A stretch of DNA of 41,294 bases from Cytobacillus gottheilii (GCF_900166665.1 NZ_LT800494.1:1716420-1757713), one strand, 5' to 3'; shown: positions 17,331 through 27,275, counted from the stretch's first letter. Translations and numbers: made by a program. Notes: a model not told the origin generated them from the letters alone.

Positions 17331-18503
17331 TTGAGATATTTAACATCCGGGGAATCACATGGACCACAGCTGACAACAATCATTGAAGGATTACCAGCTG
17401 GGATGCCATTGATCGATTCTGATATTAACGAAGAATTATCAAGACGTCAAAAAGGCCATGGAAGAGGCCGGCGCATGCAAATTGAAAAAGATACAGTCAA
17501 TATTACAAGCGGAGTACGCCATGGCTATACGCTCGGCTCACCTGTCTGTCTTGTCGTAGAAAATAATGATTGGAAGCATTGGACGAAAATTATGGGTGCT
17601 GAGCCGTTAAACGAGGACGAATTGGCTGAAATGAAAAGGGTCATTTCAAGACCAAGACCGGGTCATGCTGATTTAAATGGTGCCTTAAAATATGGGCACA
17701 GAGATATGAGGAATGTACTGGAACGCTCTTCAGCACGTGAAACGACAGTGCGGGTTGCTGCTGGTTCAGTTGCCAAAAAACTTCTTTCATTATTAGGCAT
17801 AAAAATTACTTCTCACGTAAAAGAAATTGGCGGAATTATCGCAGACATTAAAGAATATCCGTCGATTGATGAAATGATTCATATATCGGAAGCCTCACCC
17901 GTTCGCTGTCTTGACGAAGTGGCAGGTCAAAAAATGATGAACCTGATCGATGAAGCAAAGCAAAATGGAGATTCGATCGGTGGGGTTGTTGAAGTAATTG
18001 TAGAAGGCATGCCTCCTGGAGTCGGTAGTTATGTCCATTATGATCGGAAGCTTGATGCAAAGCTTGCCTCAGCAATTGTCAGTATTAATGCCTTTAAAGG
18101 TGTTGAATTTGGCATTGGTTTTCAGGCTGCAAGAAAACCAGGCAGTGAAGTGCATGATGAAATTGCCTGGAACGAAAATGATGGATACTATCGTAAATCC
18201 AATAACCTTGGTGGTTTTGAAGGCGGAATGACGACAGGAATGCCAATCGTAGTCCGCGGTGTGATGAAGCCTATACCCACACTATATAAACCATTGCAAA
18301 GTGTGGATGTTGAAACAAAAGAACCATTTACAGCCAGTATTGAAAGATCTGATAGCTGCGCTGTTCCTGCAGCAGCTGTTTTGGCAGAGCACGCAGTAGC
18401 ATGGGAGCTTGCCTCAGCACTTGTGAGCCAATTTTATGGAGACCGCTTTGAAACGCTTTTGGAAACAGTAGAGCTGCAAAGAACATATGCGAGGGAATTT
18501 TAA
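17331..18503 (+). CDS. aroC: Chorismate synthase
   Basis: Converts 5-enolpyruvylshikimate 3-phosphate to chorismate with reduced FMN; the gene is called aroF in B. subtilis. The 390-residue protein begins [20 protein letters not shown] and contains [30 protein letters not shown] and the [18 protein letters not shown] motif of the FMN/substrate site. The TTG start at 17331, with GAAGGGGG at 17315-17322, matches the conserved N-terminus. An earlier in-frame ATG at 17313 overlaps the ribosome binding site. First gene of the aromatic supraoperon. Its stop codon overlaps the aroB start by one base (TAATG). Confidence 0.96.
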   Translation: MRYLTSGESHGPQLTTIIEGLPAGMPLIDSDINEELSRRQKGHGRGRRMQIEKDTVNITSGVRHGYTLGSPVCLVVENNDWKHWTKIMGAEPLNEDELAEMKRVISRPRPGHADLNGALKYGHRDMRNVLERSSARETTVRVAAGSVAKKLLSLLGIKITSHVKEIGGIIADIKEYPSIDEMIHISEASPVRCLDEVAGQKMMNLIDEAKQNGDSIGGVVEVIVEGMPPGVGSYVHYDRKLDAKLASAIVSINAFKGVEFGIGFQAARKPGSEVHDEIAWNENDGYYRKSNNLGGFEGGMTTGMPIVVRGVMKPIPTLYKPLQSVDVETKEPFTASIERSDSCAVPAAAVLAEHAVAWELASALVSQFYGDRFETLLETVELQRTYAREF

Positions 18504-19579
18504 TGAAAACCGTTCCTGTTCAAACTTCATCTAAAGAGTATCCAGTTTTAATTGGATCTCAGATCATTCATGAACTTCCGCTATTTTTACATAAGGACTT
18601 TCCTCAGCTGACAAAGCTGATGATTATTACAGATGAAAACATTGGCAGATTATATTTACAAGAACTGCTTAAAGTTCTTTCAAACTTTGAGACTAGTCAT
18701 ATCATCGTTCCGAATGGGGAAAGTGCAAAAACGTTTGATGTATACCATGAATGCTTGACATTTGCTCTAAACCAGCAGCTAGATCGCAAATCACTCGTAC
18801 TTGCATTTGGGGGAGGAGCAGTAGGTGACTTAAGCGGCTTTGTTGCTTCAACCTATATGCGCGGCATTCCTTTTATCCAGATCCCTACTACGATATTGGC
18901 ACACGATAGTGCTGTCGGTGGAAAAGTAGCGATTAACCATGAGCTCGGGAAGAACATGGTTGGAGCTTTTTATCAGCCAGAAGCTGTTTTTTATGATTTA
19001 GCGTATTTGCGTTCATTGCCTGAAAGAGAAATGAGATCTGGATTTGCAGAGGTCATCAAACATGCATTGATTTATGATCTCTCGTTATATGAAGAACTCA
19101 AAGAAAAAATCAACTCCATTGAAGACATTAATGCACAGATTATAGAGCCTTATTTGGCCAGAGGCATTGAAATTAAAGCGAATATTGTTGGCGAAGATGA
19201 GAAAGAAACGGGAAAACGTGCCTATTTAAATTTTGGCCACACACTTGGTCATGCTATTGAAGCAGAGATGGGCTATGGCGGCTGGTCACATGGAGAAGCA
19301 ATTATTGTTGGTATGAGGTATGCGATCCAATTGAGTAAGAAGTATTATGATCTTGCTTTTAACGATCACGAATTTGCTAGTTGGCTTCATTCATTAGGTT
19401 ATGAAACTAGACTTCCTGAAGAAGTATCATTTGAAAAGCTTCTGCAGCGGATGAAGCAAGATAAAAAAACAATTGGTTCATCGATTACATTTGTATTGCT
19501 TGAACAAATAGGCAAACCAATACTGCAGAAAATAGATGATCAAGATTTACTATCGGAACTAAAGCATTTTACAAGATAG
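18503..19579 (+). CDS. aroB: 3-dehydroquinate synthase
   Basis: Cyclises DAHP to 3-dehydroquinate, the second step of the shikimate pathway, using NAD+ and a divalent metal. The 358-residue protein shows the nucleotide-binding AFGGGAVGDLSGFVASTYMR near 105-124, the QIPTTILAHDSAVGGKVAIN segment, FAEVIKHALIYD with a metal-ligand glutamate, and histidine ligands in FGHTLGHAIEAE and GWSHGEAI. The length is standard. It starts at ATG 18503 in a TAATG overlap with aroC, so translation is probably coupled. Confidence 0.97.
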   Translation: MKTVPVQTSSKEYPVLIGSQIIHELPLFLHKDFPQLTKLMIITDENIGRLYLQELLKVLSNFETSHIIVPNGESAKTFDVYHECLTFALNQQLDRKSLVLAFGGGAVGDLSGFVASTYMRGIPFIQIPTTILAHDSAVGGKVAINHELGKNMVGAFYQPEAVFYDLAYLRSLPEREMRSGFAEVIKHALIYDLSLYEELKEKINSIEDINAQIIEPYLARGIEIKANIVGEDEKETGKRAYLNFGHTLGHAIEAEMGYGGWSHGEAIIVGMRYAIQLSKKYYDLAFNDHEFASWLHSLGYETRLPEEVSFEKLLQRMKQDKKTIGSSITFVLLEQIGKPILQKIDDQDLLSELKHFTR

Positions 19580-19631
19580 AGATAACACATCAGCGTACAT
19601 ACTAATGCAGGTTTGTAAGGGAGGAAGAAAA

Positions 19632-20006
19632 GTGATCAGAGGGATTAGAGGAGCAACCACGGTTGATGAAAACAATGAAAAGCTCATTTTAGAAGAAACG
19701 GAAATTCTGCTGAAAGAAATGATTAAAGAGAATAATCTCAAAGCAGAGCAAGTTGCTTCTGTACTCTTTTCAGTCACAGAAGATCTAACTGCGTGTTTTC
19801 CTGCAAAAGCAATGAGAGCGGTTGAAGGCTGGAAGTACGTTCCTGTCATGTGTACACGAGAAATTCCGGTGCCAGAATCCTTGTCTCTATGTGTGCGAGT
19901 GATGATGCATGTGAATACAAACACATCACAGCAGGAAATTAAACATGTCTACTTGCGTAATGCCGTTGCATTGCGTCCAGATTTGGCGGAAATCGGAAAA
20001 GAATAA
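19632..20006 (+). CDS. aroH: Monofunctional chorismate mutase (AroH class)
   Basis: Rearranges chorismate to prephenate, the branch point towards phenylalanine and tyrosine. The 124-residue protein belongs to the trimeric AroH type: IRGIRGATTVDENNEKL at the start (R7 equivalent), FPAKAMRAVEGWKYVPVMC, then a TREIPVP segment (E78 equivalent) and CVRVMMHVN (R90 equivalent). I chose GTG 19632 because GGGAGGAAG (19619-19627) precedes it and the conserved N-terminus begins there. An ATG at 19605 would put that site inside the gene. Only 38 bases separate its stop from hisC, leaving no room for the trpEDCFBA genes found here in B. subtilis. Confidence 0.94.
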   Translation: MIRGIRGATTVDENNEKLILEETEILLKEMIKENNLKAEQVASVLFSVTEDLTACFPAKAMRAVEGWKYVPVMCTREIPVPESLSLCVRVMMHVNTNTSQQEIKHVYLRNAVALRPDLAEIGKE

Positions 20007-20044
20007 ACAGTAAAATGAGTTTTAAATTAAAGGTGGGGATAACG

Positions 20045-21145
20045 TTGAAATGGAAGCAACAGCTTTTAAGCTTAACACCATACCAGCCAGGAAAATCTAT
20101 TGAAGAAGTAAAAAAGCAATATGGATTAACAGAAATTACAAAGCTGGCATCAAATGAGAACCCATTTGGCTGCTCTCAAGCAGCGTCTGACGCCATGCAG
20201 AAGGACCTTGCCTATTATGCCTTATATCCAGATGGCTACGCACAGGAGCTTCGTGATACGCTTTCAAGCTCTTTAAATGTGAAACCAACTCAGTTGATCT
20301 TTGGGAACGGGTCCGATGAGATTATTCTAATGATTGCAAGAGCATTGCTGAGCCCTGGAATGAATACAATCACATCTGCTCCAACATTCCCTCAATATAA
20401 GCATAATGCAATTGTTGAAGGAGCAGAAATGAGAGAAGCTCCCCTTAAGGATGGGGGCTTTGACTTAGATAAGATGCTCGAGCTGATTGATGAGAATACA
20501 GCAGTCGTATGGATTTGTACACCAAACAATCCTACTGGTGTGTATATTCCTGAACAAGAGCTTACTGCATTTATAGAGAAAGTATCTGAGGATATTTTAG
20601 TTGTCATCGATGAAGCTTATTGTGAATATACCACTGCAGAAGATTACCATGATTCTGTGAAACTTGTAGAGCGTTATCCAAATGTGATTGCATTAAGAAC
20701 TTTTTCCAAAATATATGGCTTGGCCAGTCTCCGAATTGGCTATGGAATTGCAAATGAACATATTATTCGCGGCCTTGAGCCTGTACGTGAGCCTTTTAAT
20801 GCAAATAGATTTGCGCAGGCTGCAGCAATTGCAGGGGTTGGAGACCAATCATTTATTGAAAGCTGTAAAAAAGCTAACCGTGAAGGTTTAGAACAGTTTT
20901 ATTCTTTTTGCAAAAGCAGGAATTTAAAGTATTACCCTTCTCAAGCGAACTTTATTTTAATCGATTTTGCTGCAGATGCAGATGAAGTTTTTCAATATTT
21001 ATTAGAAAAAGGCTATATTGTTCGTTCCGGCAAAGCGCTCGGATTCCCTCATGCAGTGAGGGTAACGATTGGTTCAGAACAGCAGAATGCAGGAGTCATC
21101 TCTGCAATGGAGCAGTATCTCAAAAATCAGCCAGCACTTAATTAA
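20045..21145 (+). CDS. hisC: Histidinol-phosphate / aromatic aminotransferase
   Basis: A class II PLP aminotransferase acting on histidinol phosphate. In Bacillus it also works on phenylpyruvate and 4-hydroxyphenylpyruvate, which explains its place in the aromatic cluster. From TTG 20045 the 366-residue protein reads MKWKQQLLSLTPYQPGKS. It has the family's KLASNENPFGCS, IFGNGSDEI, CTPNNPTG and DEAYCEY motifs, and the PLP lysine K222 in TFSKIYGLASLRIGYG. AAAGGTGGGG at 20029-20038 serves that start. The in-frame ATG at 20015 lies upstream of the conserved region. A terminator-like hairpin follows, inside the supraoperon. Confidence 0.95.
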   Translation: MKWKQQLLSLTPYQPGKSIEEVKKQYGLTEITKLASNENPFGCSQAASDAMQKDLAYYALYPDGYAQELRDTLSSSLNVKPTQLIFGNGSDEIILMIARALLSPGMNTITSAPTFPQYKHNAIVEGAEMREAPLKDGGFDLDKMLELIDENTAVVWICTPNNPTGVYIPEQELTAFIEKVSEDILVVIDEAYCEYTTAEDYHDSVKLVERYPNVIALRTFSKIYGLASLRIGYGIANEHIIRGLEPVREPFNANRFAQAAAIAGVGDQSFIESCKKANREGLEQFYSFCKSRNLKYYPSQANFILIDFAADADEVFQYLLEKGYIVRSGKALGFPHAVRVTIGSEQQNAGVISAMEQYLKNQPALN

Positions 21146-21152
21146 TTATAGT

Positions 21153-21187
21153 TTCAGAGGTGATTGATCTGCCTCTGAATTTTTTTC
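21153..21187 (+). terminator. Terminator-like hairpin between hisC and tyrA
   Basis: TTCAGAGG (21153-21160) pairs with CCTCTGAA (21172-21179) over an 11-base loop, followed by TTTTTTT. It would stop or attenuate transcription within the aromatic supraoperon. Confidence 0.75.
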
Positions 21188-21280
21188 AATTTCACCATCT
21201 TTTAGGTATTTTAAGCCCTCGCTTGAGAATGAAAACAAATGGTAGAGTGTAAGGCTCGCTTCAAAGGGAGAGATCAATTC

Positions 21281-22387
21281 ATGCAAGGAAGAGTATTGAT
21301 GATTGGATTAGGGCTGATTGGCGGATCTCTTGCCCTTTCAATAAAGAAAGCACATAAACAAGCTTTTATAGTTGGTTATGATGTTAATGAAGAACAAGGA
21401 AGATTAGCAAAAATGCTGGCTGTTGTGGATGAAATAACAGCCTCAGTAGAAGAAGAAGCAGTGAAAGCCGACCTAATATTAATTGCCGCTCCAGTGATCG
21501 AAACAGAGCGTATCCTTACCCATTTATTGCGTCTCCCGCTTCAGGAAAATGTCATTATTTCAGATGCTGGAAGTACAAAGCAGGAGATCGTTCGTATTGG
21601 AGCTAAATTTAAAGAAAAGAATATTACGTTTATAGGCGGTCATCCAATGGCTGGTTCCCATAAAAGCGGAGTATGTGCAGCACGTCCGCTGCTCTTTGAA
21701 AATGCCTTTTACTTGCTTACACCAGAAGAGCATATTGAGGAAAATAAGATTCATCACCTGCAGATATGGCTTTCAGGCACGAATGCAAGATTTTTGATTG
21801 TCAGTCCGAAAGAACATGACCAATTAACAGGGATTATCAGTCATTTTCCCCATATTATTGCTGCTTCTCTTGTCCATCAGGCAAAAAGATCGGGAGAAGT
21901 GCATGAATTAGTTCCGCGTTTAGCTGCTGGAGGCTTTAGGGATATAACGAGAATTGCCTCAAGCAATCCAAATATGTGGAGAGACATTCTAATACATAAT
22001 AAATCGGTATTGCTTGAACTTTTGGATGACTGGCAGCTTGAGATGGAAAAAGTCAAAAATATGCTTATTTCTGCCAGTGGTTCAGAAATCCATCACTATT
22101 TTTCTGATGCTAAGCATTACCGTGATGATTTGCCCCAAAAACAAAAAGGCGCCATACCCGCTTTTTATGATTTATTTGTAGATGTTCCTGACTATCCTGG
22201 TGTAATTTCCGAAATTACGGGATACTTAGCTAAAGAAGATATTAGTATTACCAATATCAGTATACGTGAAACAAGGGAAGACATTATGGGTGTGCTCGTT
22301 ATCAGTTTTCAAACAGATGAAGATCGCAATCGAGCCATTTCTTGTATAGAGCATCATACAAATTATGACACAACAATCGGTTTATAG
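21281..22387 (+). CDS. tyrA: Prephenate dehydrogenase with ACT domain
   Basis: Oxidatively decarboxylates prephenate to 4-hydroxyphenylpyruvate for tyrosine. The 368-residue protein has the Rossmann motif [12 protein letters not shown] at 9-20 and the prephenate-site [28 protein letters not shown] and [20 protein letters not shown] follow, then a C-terminal ACT domain (from about 296, [17 protein letters not shown]) that in Bacillus mediates tyrosine feedback. ATG at 21281 follows AAGGGAGAGA. An in-frame ATG at 21239 precedes that site and adds residues absent from the family. aroA starts 11 bases after its stop. Confidence 0.95.
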   Translation: MQGRVLMIGLGLIGGSLALSIKKAHKQAFIVGYDVNEEQGRLAKMLAVVDEITASVEEEAVKADLILIAAPVIETERILTHLLRLPLQENVIISDAGSTKQEIVRIGAKFKEKNITFIGGHPMAGSHKSGVCAARPLLFENAFYLLTPEEHIEENKIHHLQIWLSGTNARFLIVSPKEHDQLTGIISHFPHIIAASLVHQAKRSGEVHELVPRLAAGGFRDITRIASSNPNMWRDILIHNKSVLLELLDDWQLEMEKVKNMLISASGSEIHHYFSDAKHYRDDLPQKQKGAIPAFYDLFVDVPDYPGVISEITGYLAKEDISITNISIRETREDIMGVLVISFQTDEDRNRAISCIEHHTNYDTTIGL

Positions 22388-22398
22388 GAGGAAAAACC

Positions 22399-23682
22399 AT
22401 GAAGCTTGTTCATGACATTCCTGGATTAAAAGGAATAGTAGAAGTGCCTGGTGATAAATCAATTTCACATCGCTCCATCATGTTTGGTGCAATCTCTAAA
22501 GGAGAAACAAGAGTTACGAATTTTCTTCAAGGAGACGATTGTTTAAGTACGATTGCCTGTTTTAAAAAGCTTGGTGTGCAAATAGAATTGCATGATGATG
22601 AGGTGGTCATTAAGGGATCGGGCTTTGATGGTCTAAAAGAGCCAGAAGACATTTTACATGTTGGCAATTCAGGCACTACCATTCGATTAATGATGGGGAT
22701 ACTGGCCGGCAGAGGTTTTCATTCTGTTCTAATCGGCGATGAATCGATCGCAAAAAGACCGATGACAAGAGTGACAAAGCCGCTTCAGCAATTTGGTGCA
22801 AGCATCCAAGGAAGAAAAAATGGCGAATTCACACCTATTTCTTTAAAGGGCGGTTCTTTACAGGGGATTACATATGAAATGCCAATGGCAAGTGCGCAAG
22901 TAAAATCAGCACTTCTATTTGCCGGCCTGCAGGCAGAAGGAACGACAACAATTATCGAACAAGCCAGAACAAGAGATCATACAGAGAAAATGATCATGGC
23001 ATTTGGCGGTAAAGTGGAGGTAGATGGTTTAAAGGTCAGTCTGCAAGGCGGTCAGGAGTTAAAAGCAACAACCGTCCATGTTCCGGGTGATATATCGTCA
23101 GCAGCATTTTTCCTTGCAGCAGGCGCCATTGTGCCAAACAGTAAAATTACCTTGAAGAATGTCGGTTTAAATCCGACACGTACAGGTATACTCGATGTTT
23201 TGTCAGCTATGGGGGCAAATTTACAAGTGGCTCCATATGAAAACGGGCAGGCGGAGCCAGCTGGAGATCTCACCATTCAGACTTCGGCTTTAAAAGGGAC
23301 TGTGATTGATGGTGCATTAATCCCTCGGCTTATTGATGAAATTCCGATCATCGCTCTTCTGGCGAGCCAAGCAGAGGGCCAGACGATCATTAAAGATGCA
23401 GAGGAATTAAAGGTAAAAGAAACGAATCGCATAGATACTGTTGTCAATGAACTTCGTAAATTGGGTGTGAAGATTACTGCAACGGATGATGGCATGGTGG
23501 TTGAAGGGAAGTCAGAGCTTTCCGGCGGAAAAGTATCAAGCCACGGCGATCACCGGATTGGAATGATGCTGGCTATCGCTGCTGCCATCAGCAATGAAGA
23601 GGTTCATCTAGAAGAAGCAGAAGCGATTTCAGTCTCTTACCCGAATTTCTTTGAACACTTACACAGTTTGATTGCGGAATAA
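22399..23682 (+). CDS. aroA: 3-phosphoshikimate 1-carboxyvinyltransferase (EPSP synthase)
   Basis: Adds enolpyruvate from PEP to shikimate 3-phosphate; called aroE in B. subtilis. The 427-residue protein has the domain plan of the family, with [17 protein letters not shown] near 16-32, the PEP-site loop [37 protein letters not shown] and the [16 protein letters not shown] segment. It ends with [17 protein letters not shown]. The GNSGTT-type loop places it with class II-like enzymes of Gram-positives rather than the E. coli type. ATG at 22399 follows AGGAGG. Last gene of the supraoperon. Confidence 0.96.
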   Translation: MKLVHDIPGLKGIVEVPGDKSISHRSIMFGAISKGETRVTNFLQGDDCLSTIACFKKLGVQIELHDDEVVIKGSGFDGLKEPEDILHVGNSGTTIRLMMGILAGRGFHSVLIGDESIAKRPMTRVTKPLQQFGASIQGRKNGEFTPISLKGGSLQGITYEMPMASAQVKSALLFAGLQAEGTTTIIEQARTRDHTEKMIMAFGGKVEVDGLKVSLQGGQELKATTVHVPGDISSAAFFLAAGAIVPNSKITLKNVGLNPTRTGILDVLSAMGANLQVAPYENGQAEPAGDLTIQTSALKGTVIDGALIPRLIDEIPIIALLASQAEGQTIIKDAEELKVKETNRIDTVVNELRKLGVKITATDDGMVVEGKSELSGGKVSSHGDHRIGMMLAIAAAISNEEVHLEEAEAISVSYPNFFEHLHSLIAE

Positions 23683-23702
23683 TGATTTGATTTAAAAAGA
23701 GC

Positions 23703-23747
23703 AGCCTGATAACAAGGGGTAACGATCCCTGACGTTCAGGCTTTTTT
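23703..23747 (+). terminator. Terminator after aroA
   Basis: AGCCTGA (23703-23709) pairs with TCAGGCT (about 23736-23742), enclosing a smaller AGGG/CCCT helix, followed by TTTTT. Confidence 0.78.
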
Positions 23748-23757
23748 AAATGTTAAT

Positions 23758-24022
23758 GAGGCTGGGACATAAGTATTTAACACACTCATAGAACCGAATG
23801 GTTAGGAAGTTATCTTTCTAATCATTCGGTTTCTTTATTTATGATTATAAAATATATTTTATTAACAGGAGTGAAATGGAGCGGAGGACCCTCGACTCCT
23901 GTGGGCAATAGAGGAAAGGGTGAGACCCCGCAGCGCAGGTGGAACGGACCTGTTTAAATACCTAAATCAAGATTATAAATATTCATGTTTTAGAAATAGT
24001 ATTTTCGTTTTGTCTCAGCTTC
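23758..24022. repeat. Dispersed structured repeat, copy B
   Basis: About 265 bases resembling 16896-17153. It starts GAGGCTGGGACATAA (23758-23772) and ends TTTTGTCTCAGCTTC (24008-24022), whose complement matches the start at 12 of 15 positions, so the ends form imperfect terminal inverted repeats. It contains a terminator-type hairpin, ACCGAATGGTTAG (23793-23805) with CTAATCATTCGGT (23818-23830), and the shared CAGGTGGAACGGAC block. It follows the aroA terminator directly, so termination here is doubled. No coding capacity in the element itself. Confidence 0.78.
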
Positions 24023-24148
24023 TTTATTGAAACATAAGTTATCGATTTCAATTTCGACAGTTTTCCCTTCTAAGAACGGCATTAGGGAAAAACTTGCAAA
24101 AAAATTCCCCTCTGCAAATTCAGGAGCATCACTAGCACTTAAAGAGAA
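23990..24148 (-). pseudogene. Possible C-terminal coding remnant running into repeat copy B
   Basis: On the minus strand an open stretch of 53 codons without a start reads FSLSASDAPEFAEGNFFASF, then SLMPFLEGKTVEIEIDNLCF. It passes into the end of repeat copy B before a stop at 23990. The residue pattern (alternating hydrophobic, VEIEID) looks protein-like, and an in-frame stop at 24151-24149 lies directly upstream. It could be the broken tail of a lost gene truncated by the repeat, or chance. I do not recognise the family. Confidence 0.28.
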
Positions 24149-24209
24149 TTAGTCATGAATTTAAGATCACCTTCATAGCTTGTCTTAAGACCGTTAAGAG
24201 GGTGATTTG

Positions 24210-25115
24210 ATGGCGTACATTATTGAAAATGCAAATATTGTTAGCGGAGAAACAATAAAGGAGTCTTCTCTTCTTGTTGAGAAAGGGAAGATTGCCACGG
24301 TGAAAAACTCATTTCAACGGTATAAGTATATGAGGATGGATGCCAATTCTTATTTGCTTACCCCTATCCATGTCATGTATGATTCACAATTTCCAAATCT
24401 GGGCTCGTATTCTAATCAAAAGAGCTATTTTACAGAGGAATATATTTTAAAAGGAGCAACTGTTATATTGACCTCCGTCTATGTTCACTTTGAAAAAGAT
24501 TTAAAAGCCAATATAAAACGCATAAAAACAAATTTGCTTAACAGTCCGATTGACTATATAATCGGAGTGCGTATTCCTATGAGATTATTAACGCCTTCTT
24601 TTTTGTTAAAATCGAAACGGGAAAGGATTCCGGCTATATTTATAGAAATAGACAATATTGAAGAGCTGAACAATCTGCCTTGGGGGTGGATTCGCGAATC
24701 AATGTTCCCTTATAATAGCCCTCTGATTCCCGTTATTACGTGTGAGCATCCTGCCGAACGGGCATTAGCTTTAAAAACATGGAAAAAAATTATAAAGCGT
24801 GAAAAGATTCCTGCTATTTCTGAAGAACTGCCTGAGAAAACAACCCTAACAAGAAGTGTACTAGCCAAGATTGGCATCTACCCAATAAAAGCAGCTATTC
24901 AGATAGGAAGTGAAGTATCTTATAATTTCTATAGTCATGGCAGGGAAATCATAAAAATTGAAGAATTAGAGCTTAATGATTATCATAAAGACAGACTAGC
25001 GGTTACGGTTCATAAAGGAACGGTTATCCGTGCTGGTGACGAGGTCTTATACAGACCCGGATTTGGTGAACACATACTTATTAAAACTCCTTCTTATTTT
25101 ACATTTGGAGATTAG
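24210..25115 (+). CDS. Amidohydrolase-like protein lacking the metal motif, function unknown
   Basis: A 301-residue protein whose N-terminus (YIIENANIVSGETIKESSLL, then VEKGKIATV) has the small beta-sandwich pattern that opens amidohydrolase and dihydroorotase-type enzymes. Where those enzymes have PGxIDxHxH, this one reads LTPIHVMYDSQF: a single histidine and no HxH, so the metal centre is probably lost. The C-terminal part (HKGTVIRAGDEVLYRPGFGE) again resembles the closing sandwich of that superfamily. I do not recognise a named family. ATG at 24210 follows GAGGGTGAT; the TTG at 24207 overlaps it. It ends 19 bases before ypiA, so the two are probably cotranscribed. Confidence 0.7.
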   Translation: MAYIIENANIVSGETIKESSLLVEKGKIATVKNSFQRYKYMRMDANSYLLTPIHVMYDSQFPNLGSYSNQKSYFTEEYILKGATVILTSVYVHFEKDLKANIKRIKTNLLNSPIDYIIGVRIPMRLLTPSFLLKSKRERIPAIFIEIDNIEELNNLPWGWIRESMFPYNSPLIPVITCEHPAERALALKTWKKIIKREKIPAISEELPEKTTLTRSVLAKIGIYPIKAAIQIGSEVSYNFYSHGREIIKIEELELNDYHKDRLAVTVHKGTVIRAGDEVLYRPGFGEHILIKTPSYFTFGD

Positions 25116-25134
25116 AGAGCGAAAGGATAAATAC

Positions 25135-26400
25135 ATGGATAAAGTTAAGCAAATCATTTCTCTATTAGAAAACGGTCAGCATGAAGAAGCAATTATTAAT
25201 TATAAAGATATTTTAAAAGATGGATCCCATGAAGAAAGATTTGTATTGGCGGAAGAACTCCTGCAATTCGGATTTCTAGAAGAAGCGAAGGCACTGTTTG
25301 AACGCTTATTACAAGCCTACCCTGAAGAGGGGGAGCTGCTCGTTTTACTGGCAGAAATAGAGATAGATCTTGGCAATGAAGAGGAAGCGATTCTTGTTCT
25401 TGAGAAAATAGATCACAATGATCCAAGTTACCCGCAAGCTCTTTTGCTCCTTGCTGATTTATACCAAATGCAAGGTTTATTCGAGGTAAGTGAACAAAAG
25501 TTATTACAGGCCAAGTCCATCTTGCCTGAGGAGAGAGTCATAGATTTTGCGCTGGGTGAATTATTTTCCGAAGAAGGCAAATTCCTTGAGGCAATCACGG
25601 CTTACCAGAAGGTCTTGAAGACAGATGAACTGATAGCCGGGGTAAATGTAAACGAAAGACTTGCCGACGTTTTAAGCGTTTCTGGAGCCTTTGAGGATGC
25701 ACTGCCATACTTTGAAAAAGCGTTAGAGCATAAACTCGAAATTAACACTTTATTCAGCTATGCATTTACAGCCCTGCAAGCAGGTTTTAACCGTACAGCG
25801 ATTGAAAAATTCAATGAGTTAAAAGAGCTGGATCACGAGTATCATTCTCTTTATTATCATCTTGCAAAAAGCTATGAGCGTGAAGAAGAGCTGGAGAATG
25901 CCTATAATAGTATTAAGACAGGCATTACTCAAGATGAGTTTAATAAGGAGTTATTTTTCTATGGAGGCAAGCTTGCGCTGAAAATTGGAAAAGAAGAGGA
26001 AGCTGTTGATTTATTCAGGCAGGCTTTAGCTCTTGATCCTGAATATACAGAAGCTGCTCTTACACTTAATAAAGTTTTTTTAAAGCAGGAACAATATGAA
26101 GATATGCTAGAGATTGTCACTTTAATGGAGCAGTTTGAAAATGAAGAGCCGCAGATTTTATGGGATGCTGCCGTAGCCTATCAGCATCTTGAACAATTTT
26201 CACAGGCATTAAACAAATATAAGCATGCATATACTTATTTTAAACAGCAGCCGGATTTTCTTTCTGATTATGGTTATTTTCTTATTGAAGAAGGAAAAAG
26301 GGAGGAAGCTGCAGAAATCTTTAAGCAATTAATAAAGCTCGATCCGGAAAATGGGGAGTATGCGGATGTATTGGAACGTATTACAGACGAATACATGTAA
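25135..26400 (+). CDS. ypiA: Tetratricopeptide repeat protein YpiA
   Basis: A 421-residue, acidic, soluble protein built almost entirely of TPR helices. Repeats of the type [59 protein letters not shown] and [20 protein letters not shown] recur about every 34 residues from residue 20 to the end. TPR superhelices bind other proteins; the partner is unknown. The length agrees with B. subtilis YpiA. The start is ATG 25135 with GAAAGGA at 25121-25127. The open frame continues upstream to 25030 but there overlaps the preceding gene and lacks TPR character. ypiB follows 44 bases on. Confidence 0.92.
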   Translation: MDKVKQIISLLENGQHEEAIINYKDILKDGSHEERFVLAEELLQFGFLEEAKALFERLLQAYPEEGELLVLLAEIEIDLGNEEEAILVLEKIDHNDPSYPQALLLLADLYQMQGLFEVSEQKLLQAKSILPEERVIDFALGELFSEEGKFLEAITAYQKVLKTDELIAGVNVNERLADVLSVSGAFEDALPYFEKALEHKLEINTLFSYAFTALQAGFNRTAIEKFNELKELDHEYHSLYYHLAKSYEREEELENAYNSIKTGITQDEFNKELFFYGGKLALKIGKEEEAVDLFRQALALDPEYTEAALTLNKVFLKQEQYEDMLEIVTLMEQFENEEPQILWDAAVAYQHLEQFSQALNKYKHAYTYFKQQPDFLSDYGYFLIEEGKREEAAEIFKQLIKLDPENGEYADVLERITDEYM

Positions 26401-26444
26401 AGGATCGTTCTAAAATCTGGCTGTTAGCAGAGGAGGGAATCACA

Positions 26445-26987
26445 TTGACGGCCCCTGTATCTGTCAACGAAAAAAAAGATTTTATTCGCTGGTTTTTGAA
26501 TCATTATCAACTGAAAAGACGGGAATGTGTCTGGATTTTAAATTATCTGATGAGTCATGATGGTTTAATGGAGAAGGTTCATTTTGTGGACCAGGCACAA
26601 TATTGTCCGCGAGGTTTAATCATGTCAGCACATTGTGTAGATGAAGCGCCTTTTCGCTTTTATAAAGGCAATGTGATGACAACTGATGCAGAAAAATCGT
26701 TTCATGATATCCGGCTAAACAGAGAAGAAGAGATTTATATTCAATTGAACTTCCATGCATCCAACCAAGCGCATCAATATGCAGCTGTACTTGAAGAAAA
26801 TCCATTCATGCCAAAAAAACTGCAAATAAGCGATAAGGATCGGATTATTGCAGAAAGATTTCTTACTGAGAGCATTGAGAAATTTCAAAAAGAAAAACTG
26901 CTGTCCCTTATTGATGATGCTTTAGATCGGAATGACAAGGAAGCATTTGCATCCTTAACAACACAATTAAAAAAATTGAAGAAGTGA
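26445..26987 (+). CDS. ypiB: UPF0302-family protein YpiB
   Basis: A 180-residue soluble protein with the very conserved family core [70 protein letters not shown] and the linker [17 protein letters not shown]-terminal helical region is rich in charged residues. The N-terminal part is the UPF0302 domain and the C-terminal part a short IDEAL-like region. Biochemical function unknown to me. The start is TTG 26445 with GAGGAGGGA at 26430-26438. A strong terminator follows, ending the amidohydrolase-like/ypiA/ypiB unit. Confidence 0.92.
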   Translation: MTAPVSVNEKKDFIRWFLNHYQLKRRECVWILNYLMSHDGLMEKVHFVDQAQYCPRGLIMSAHCVDEAPFRFYKGNVMTTDAEKSFHDIRLNREEEIYIQLNFHASNQAHQYAAVLEENPFMPKKLQISDKDRIIAERFLTESIEKFQKEKLLSLIDDALDRNDKEAFASLTTQLKKLKK

Positions 26988-26995
26988 TATAAAAG

Positions 26996-27027
26996 AGTCT
27001 GCACATGTGTGCAGACTTATTTTTTAT
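26996..27027 (+). terminator. Terminator after ypiB
   Basis: AGTCTGCACA (26996-27005) and TGTGCAGACT (27008-27017) form a perfect 10-bp stem, followed by TATTTTTTA. The rest of the gap to ypiF (27028-27213) shows no gene. Confidence 0.9.
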
Positions 27028-27213
27028 TTTCAGAAGATCTAAAAGAGCAGCACAGAAGAAGATTCGTGACAGCTTGCTCATTAAGATGGTGTTAGAAATG
27101 CATTGTTATATTCTTCACCATTTTAGACTGTCAGTTTGCAAGGTTTCTTACAGTGAAGAGAGTACATAGCCCAATAAAGGCGGCCGTACCCTTCTTTTGT
27201 CTGAATAGGATGA

Positions 27214-27242
27214 TTGTTGACGTTTCCAGGACATGTTATGAT
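27214..27242 (+). promoter_or_regulatory. Putative sigma-A promoter of ypiF
   Basis: TTGTTG (27214-27219), 17-base spacer, TATGAT (27237-27242), with TG one base before the -10 (TGTTATGAT). Confidence 0.55.
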
Positions 27243-27275
27243 AGGCTAAAATAGTATCTTATTGGGGGGATTTGG

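Noticed and set aside
20007..20044. T-box or TRAP-binding leader before hisC
   Set aside because: The gap is 38 bases, with no GGGTGGNACCGCG-type T-box core and no spaced GAG/UAG series.
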